Shown: positions 61,574-64,000 of the stretch, in pieces | Layout of the letters: each line of letters starts with the position of its first letter | Position numbering within the stretch: position 1 is the stretch's first letter | DNA from: an uncultured Pelagimonas sp. | GTDB taxonomy: Bacteria > Pseudomonadota > Alphaproteobacteria > Rhodobacterales > Rhodobacteraceae | NCBI GenBank assembly: GCA_947499735.1 | Contig: CANMPP010000003.1 | Span: 223,856-287,855, forward strand | Reading direction: 5' to 3' | Length of the DNA stretch: 64,000 bases | Made by a program: the position numbers and the translations under genes | The notes under the pieces: generated by a model | What the model was told of the DNA's origin: nothing | The model's input: the letters and a program-made list of their open reading frames with translations, nothing else | The model's database searches: none

Positions 61574-61650
61574 GGCTCCGTAGCTCAACTGGATAGAGCA
61601 GCCGACTTCTAATCGGCAGGTTGAGGGTTCGAGTCCTTCCGGGGTCGCCA
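61574..61650 (+). tRNA. tRNA-Arg(TCT)
   Basis: A 77-base cloverleaf: acceptor GGCTCCG with 3-prime CGGGGTC, D-arm with AGCTCAACTGGATAGAGC, anticodon stem GCCGA/TCGGC around loop CTTCTAA (anticodon TCT), T-arm with GGTTCGAGTCC, and an encoded CCA end. It decodes AGA. It is single-copy here and followed by a T run (CGTTTTTTATTT). Likely target site of the neighbouring TniQ element. Confidence 0.95.
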
Positions 61651-61764
61651 CGTTTTTTATTTCTGTTCTTACAGCATATCAGTGCCCATTTTGGGCATAA
61701 GCGTGCCAAGTGGCTGTCAAGCAGGAATTTTTGCTGCTGTTTTGCAACATTGGCGTGGCGTTTT

Positions 61765-61789
61765 TGTCGGTTTTCATCCGACGACACCC
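61765..61789 (+). repeat. Tn402/Tn5053-like terminal inverted-repeat candidate
   Basis: The 25-base stretch begins TGTCGG, continues TTTTCA, three bases, then GACGAC. From memory, the terminal repeats of Tn402/Tn5053 (TniABQR) elements share this build: TGTC, then TTTTCA, three bases, then GACGAC. Reading inward (left to right) it points to the tniQ gene, 38 bases away, as a left end would. The matching right end is not in the window. Part forms its own hairpin (GTCGG/CCGAC). Confidence 0.5.
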
Positions 61790-61826
61790 AAACCGCGCTT
61801 TTGCTCTGCCACGGGCGGTGCGGTCG

Positions 61827-63650
61827 TTAGTTTTTCGGAAAGAACGGCGCGATCTGAGATCGCAGAAAAAGCCCGCCGTAACCTTGGCCCGTCGGGGCGA
61901 ATTTCTCGACCCCGGCATCTTTGAGCCTACGGATGATCGTGTTGCGATGTAGGCCTGTTTCCCTCGCAATCATTGTCAGGGTCACAAACCTGGATTGAAA
62001 GGCGGCGATATCTTCGTCAGTCATCACATAGGTCGGTTTGCGCGTCTTTGGGTGCATCTGCACAACCGCCGGCGTGTGACCATCCCGGATCAAACTTAGG
62101 AACAGCCCTTTGTCCCGCAGACCGATGCGCCGCCCATAAGCTGCTGCAGAGATTACGTCTGTGGTATCTGCCTGTTTTGGCGTAGCCATAAATGGCGCCA
62201 ATTTCGACTTAGCAACGACGAATGCGCCAATCCCCTGCGCATTTGGGATCTGACCTAATCGCACAGCCCCATTCCAAATCAGATCCAACACCTTGGCCAG
62301 CCCGCCATCTATTTTCTGACCGGCTGTATCAAGACGCATCCAGGTTGCGTCCGGATCGATCAACATAGCCCGCGACCGCAGTCGATCCAACAGATCCAAT
62401 GCATCCGCCGCGCACCAACGCGATTTGACCTTTGCGTTTTGGACCGTTGGCACAAGGATCCGAGCCTTTACGAGCCCTTCGAACTGCGCCCTGCTGGCAC
62501 CCAATAGGTCCCGCATGCGTTGAGGGCCAACCCAAGTCGGGACCTCTGCAATCAAACTCGCACTATGCTGGGCGTTAAATAATTTCCGGGACAACGGCCT
62601 GTCGTCGCCTTCGTCCAGAATGCCGGTGCCCGTGAGGATCAGGTTCATTAAATCCGGGCCAATGCCTGCCTCTTTTGCCGCGCTGTTGACGCTATGCAGC
62701 CTACGCTCTGTCAGGGGTCTGCCCAGAACCCGCTCTCCCGCAGCGACCGGCCATTGATCCAGAATGCAGGCGCGCAGATTGTCGCGGAACATGTCAAATT
62801 CAGGCAGGTCGGCATAGTCGCGGTTCAGGACCGGATAGAGCGATCCAAACGCCTTTTGCGGCCCATCACCGGCCCCGGATCGTTTTGCCAACCCATCCAG
62901 CGCCTCCCGAATGGCCCCATGCCCACGGCTGGCAATGTCGAACCCGGTCTCACTTGCTTTGCTGGCTGTATCCTTGTCCTGCCCTAACGCCATGCCCAGA
63001 TGGCGGCAAAAAACTGTCGCAGCAAACACCCTCTGCCCTTTGAGACAAGTGTTATCCGATCCGCTTTTCAATCGCTGGTCGAGCCAGAAATCATACTTCG
63101 TTGGTCTCGTATTCGGCCGGTCGAATCCGCCTGATTTCAAAGGCTCCAGCAGATGATAAAACTGCGTCTGAATATCCCATCGCCGCGCCAAAATGGGCTC
63201 TTCCCATAAGGGAACGAGGGGATGGTTGTGCTCGCAACAGATCTGGGCATCCCGAAACTGCCAGTCGCCTCGATAGGTCATCACCTGCAGCGGGTTTGCG
63301 GGGTTTTCTGCAACGTCGGCCAGCAAACATTTGGGACAGCCCCGCATGATCGGGTTGCGCAAGGAACGCGAAACGTAAACTTCATCGCGAAACTGCGTTC
63401 GCACCTCGCCGGCCGATGTTCCCGTCCAGGACAAGAGCTCCGCAACACCCCGGTCAGACAGAGCCGCAATCTCAGCCAATCGCGAAAGCAGAGCATCGTC
63501 ACATTGGCAAAGCCGCTTGAGCGAAAACCCCATATCCGTCGCAAATTCAGGAAAAGACAGCCCATTCACCGCCGCCAGACGCGATACAAAAGATGGCAGC
63601 GTTTCGCGCAGGCGGGGCCGCGTTATGAGACTAAGTTGAGACAGACGCAA
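61827..63650 (-). CDS. TniQ-family transposition targeting protein
   Basis: A 607-residue TniQ-like protein. Zinc finger in the N-terminal half: CPKC at 105-108 and CCEHNH around 138-143 (GDWQFRDAQICCEHNHPLVPLW). The C-terminal region has a winged-helix or HTH-like piece (LTMIARETGLHRNTIIRRLKDAGVEKF, around 565-590), suggestive of DNA target recognition as in TnsD. Longer than Tn402 TniQ (about 400 residues, family knowledge). Codon use looks more GC-rich than neighbours. No tniA/tniB transposase gene lies immediately upstream within the window. It is probably the end gene of a mobile element next to tRNA-Arg. Confidence 0.85.
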   Translation of the reverse strand: MRLSQLSLITRPRLRETLPSFVSRLAAVNGLSFPEFATDMGFSLKRLCQCDDALLSRLAEIAALSDRGVAELLSWTGTSAGEVRTQFRDEVYVSRSLRNPIMRGCPKCLLADVAENPANPLQVMTYRGDWQFRDAQICCEHNHPLVPLWEEPILARRWDIQTQFYHLLEPLKSGGFDRPNTRPTKYDFWLDQRLKSGSDNTCLKGQRVFAATVFCRHLGMALGQDKDTASKASETGFDIASRGHGAIREALDGLAKRSGAGDGPQKAFGSLYPVLNRDYADLPEFDMFRDNLRACILDQWPVAAGERVLGRPLTERRLHSVNSAAKEAGIGPDLMNLILTGTGILDEGDDRPLSRKLFNAQHSASLIAEVPTWVGPQRMRDLLGASRAQFEGLVKARILVPTVQNAKVKSRWCAADALDLLDRLRSRAMLIDPDATWMRLDTAGQKIDGGLAKVLDLIWNGAVRLGQIPNAQGIGAFVVAKSKLAPFMATPKQADTTDVISAAAYGRRIGLRDKGLFLSLIRDGHTPAVVQMHPKTRKPTYVMTDEDIAAFQSRFVTLTMIARETGLHRNTIIRRLKDAGVEKFAPTGQGYGGLFLRSQIAPFFPKN

Positions 63651-64000
63651 ATCCTGAAAAGCTCAATACAATGACACGCCATCAAAGCGCGGTTCCGTTT
63701 GCACGGGTTTCAAACCCAATGAGGCGGAAATGGCAAGCCAGCCACCGTATTCACCGACCTCATTGGCTGATGGATACGAAGAAATGGGCGCGAGATTTAC
63801 TTGAAGGGCGGAAAGGAGACGTTCGCTGCAGGTACATCAAAGCTTGGACACGTTTGCGGCAAGCGGACGTTCAAATTTGAGGGGCTGGCTTGGGGGGGAA
63901 GGTAATTCAATCGCGCATGTAGCGCAGTCTTGTTTGCAAATTGCGGTGTCGGATTATGCTTTGAATTATAAGGATGGGCGGGTTGGGGCGCCCAACGGTT
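63651..64000. other. Stretch upstream of tniQ to the window edge
   Basis: A short plus-strand frame at 63671-63880 (69 codons, basic, many Arg and Trp) starts 20 bases from the divergent tniQ start; it has no recognisable family and no ribosome binding site that stands out, so I do not call it a gene. The last 120 bases include a G-rich run (63890-63900) and a possible promoter (TTGCAA, 15 bases, TATGCT) pointing out of the window. If an operon partner of tniQ exists it must begin beyond the window. Confidence 0.3.

Noticed and set aside
63671..63880. 69-codon frame divergent from tniQ
   Set aside because: Basic, Arg/Trp-rich, no known family and no clear ribosome binding site; may be a remnant but cannot be supported as a gene.
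1..64000. CRISPR arrays, prophage genes or restriction/defence systems
   Set aside because: No regularly spaced repeats, phage structural genes, nucleases or methyltransferases of defence type were seen.

Overview
The window looks like a chromosomal segment of a marine alphaproteobacterium of the Rhodobacterales (Roseobacter group), of moderate GC. The basis is the gene content: a serC-serA operon behind a serC-leader-like RNA, an F0-only ATP synthase operon (atpI-B-E-X-F), the division-plane ATPase MipZ beside smc, an Hsp20-DUF1150 pair, and DUF2794 and DUF465 proteins. The genus cannot be fixed from the sequence alone. Genes are dense on both strands, with many 1-23 nt overlaps. Almost everything is ordinary core genome until about 61.65 kb, where a tRNA-Arg gene borders what looks like a mobile element.

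Layout. 0-7 kb: cut-off gene, M17 leucyl aminopeptidase, NlpC/P60 peptidase, an agmatinase-family enzyme, DUF2794, and a Co-type nitrile hydratase operon (alpha, beta, accessory protein). 6.6-10.8 kb: serC leader RNA, serC, DUF805 membrane protein, serA, ClpP-like protease. 10.9-16.7 kb: lipoprotein, tandem PPP-type phosphatases, rpmE and rplS, PhnM-like amidohydrolase, lipase-like hydrolase, DMT transporter. 16.7-23.9 kb: smc, mipZ and the ATP synthase F0 operon. 24-33 kb: two regulators, then a long forward run ffh - NIPSNAP - three GNAT acetyltransferases - chorismate mutase - rpsP - MipA/OmpV - rimM - sulfotransferase-like - trmD. 33-38 kb: purE-purK, DUF465, hsp20-DUF1150 behind a sigma-32-like promoter, dihaem cytochrome c, DUF475 membrane protein. 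38-44 kb: hexuronate cluster (GntR regulator, kdgK, uxaC, kduI, kduD, uxuB). 44-52 kb: lytic transglycosylase, capsule export kpsE/kpsT, nhaA, an ArsR-ArsP pair, a uracil-DNA-glycosylase-family protein, SseB. 52-60 kb: P1 peptidase with a peptide ABC transporter, interrupted by a second agmatinase-family gene. 60-61.6 kb: COG0523 zinc chaperone behind a perfect Zur-type palindrome, then tRNA-Arg(TCT). 61.65-64 kb: a large TniQ-family gene and a terminal-repeat-like sequence.

How parts work together. The hexuronate cluster encodes glucuronate/galacturonate isomerisation (UxaC), reduction of fructuronate (UxuB), entry of unsaturated uronides (KduI, KduD) and KDG phosphorylation (KdgK), probably under the adjacent GntR repressor, whose likely operator lies inside the uxaC promoter. 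The ribosomal/tRNA modification genes of the ffh-rpsP-rimM-trmD run are split from rplS-rpmE in a way that a single inversion of 13.6-33.2 kb would restore. No defence system, CRISPR array or prophage was seen. The most novel-looking elements are the TniQ gene next to tRNA-Arg with a Tn402-like terminal sequence, the ribosomal-operon inversion, and several regulatory sites (Zur box, GntR operator/promoter, sigma-32 promoter, candidate terminated transcript before ffh).
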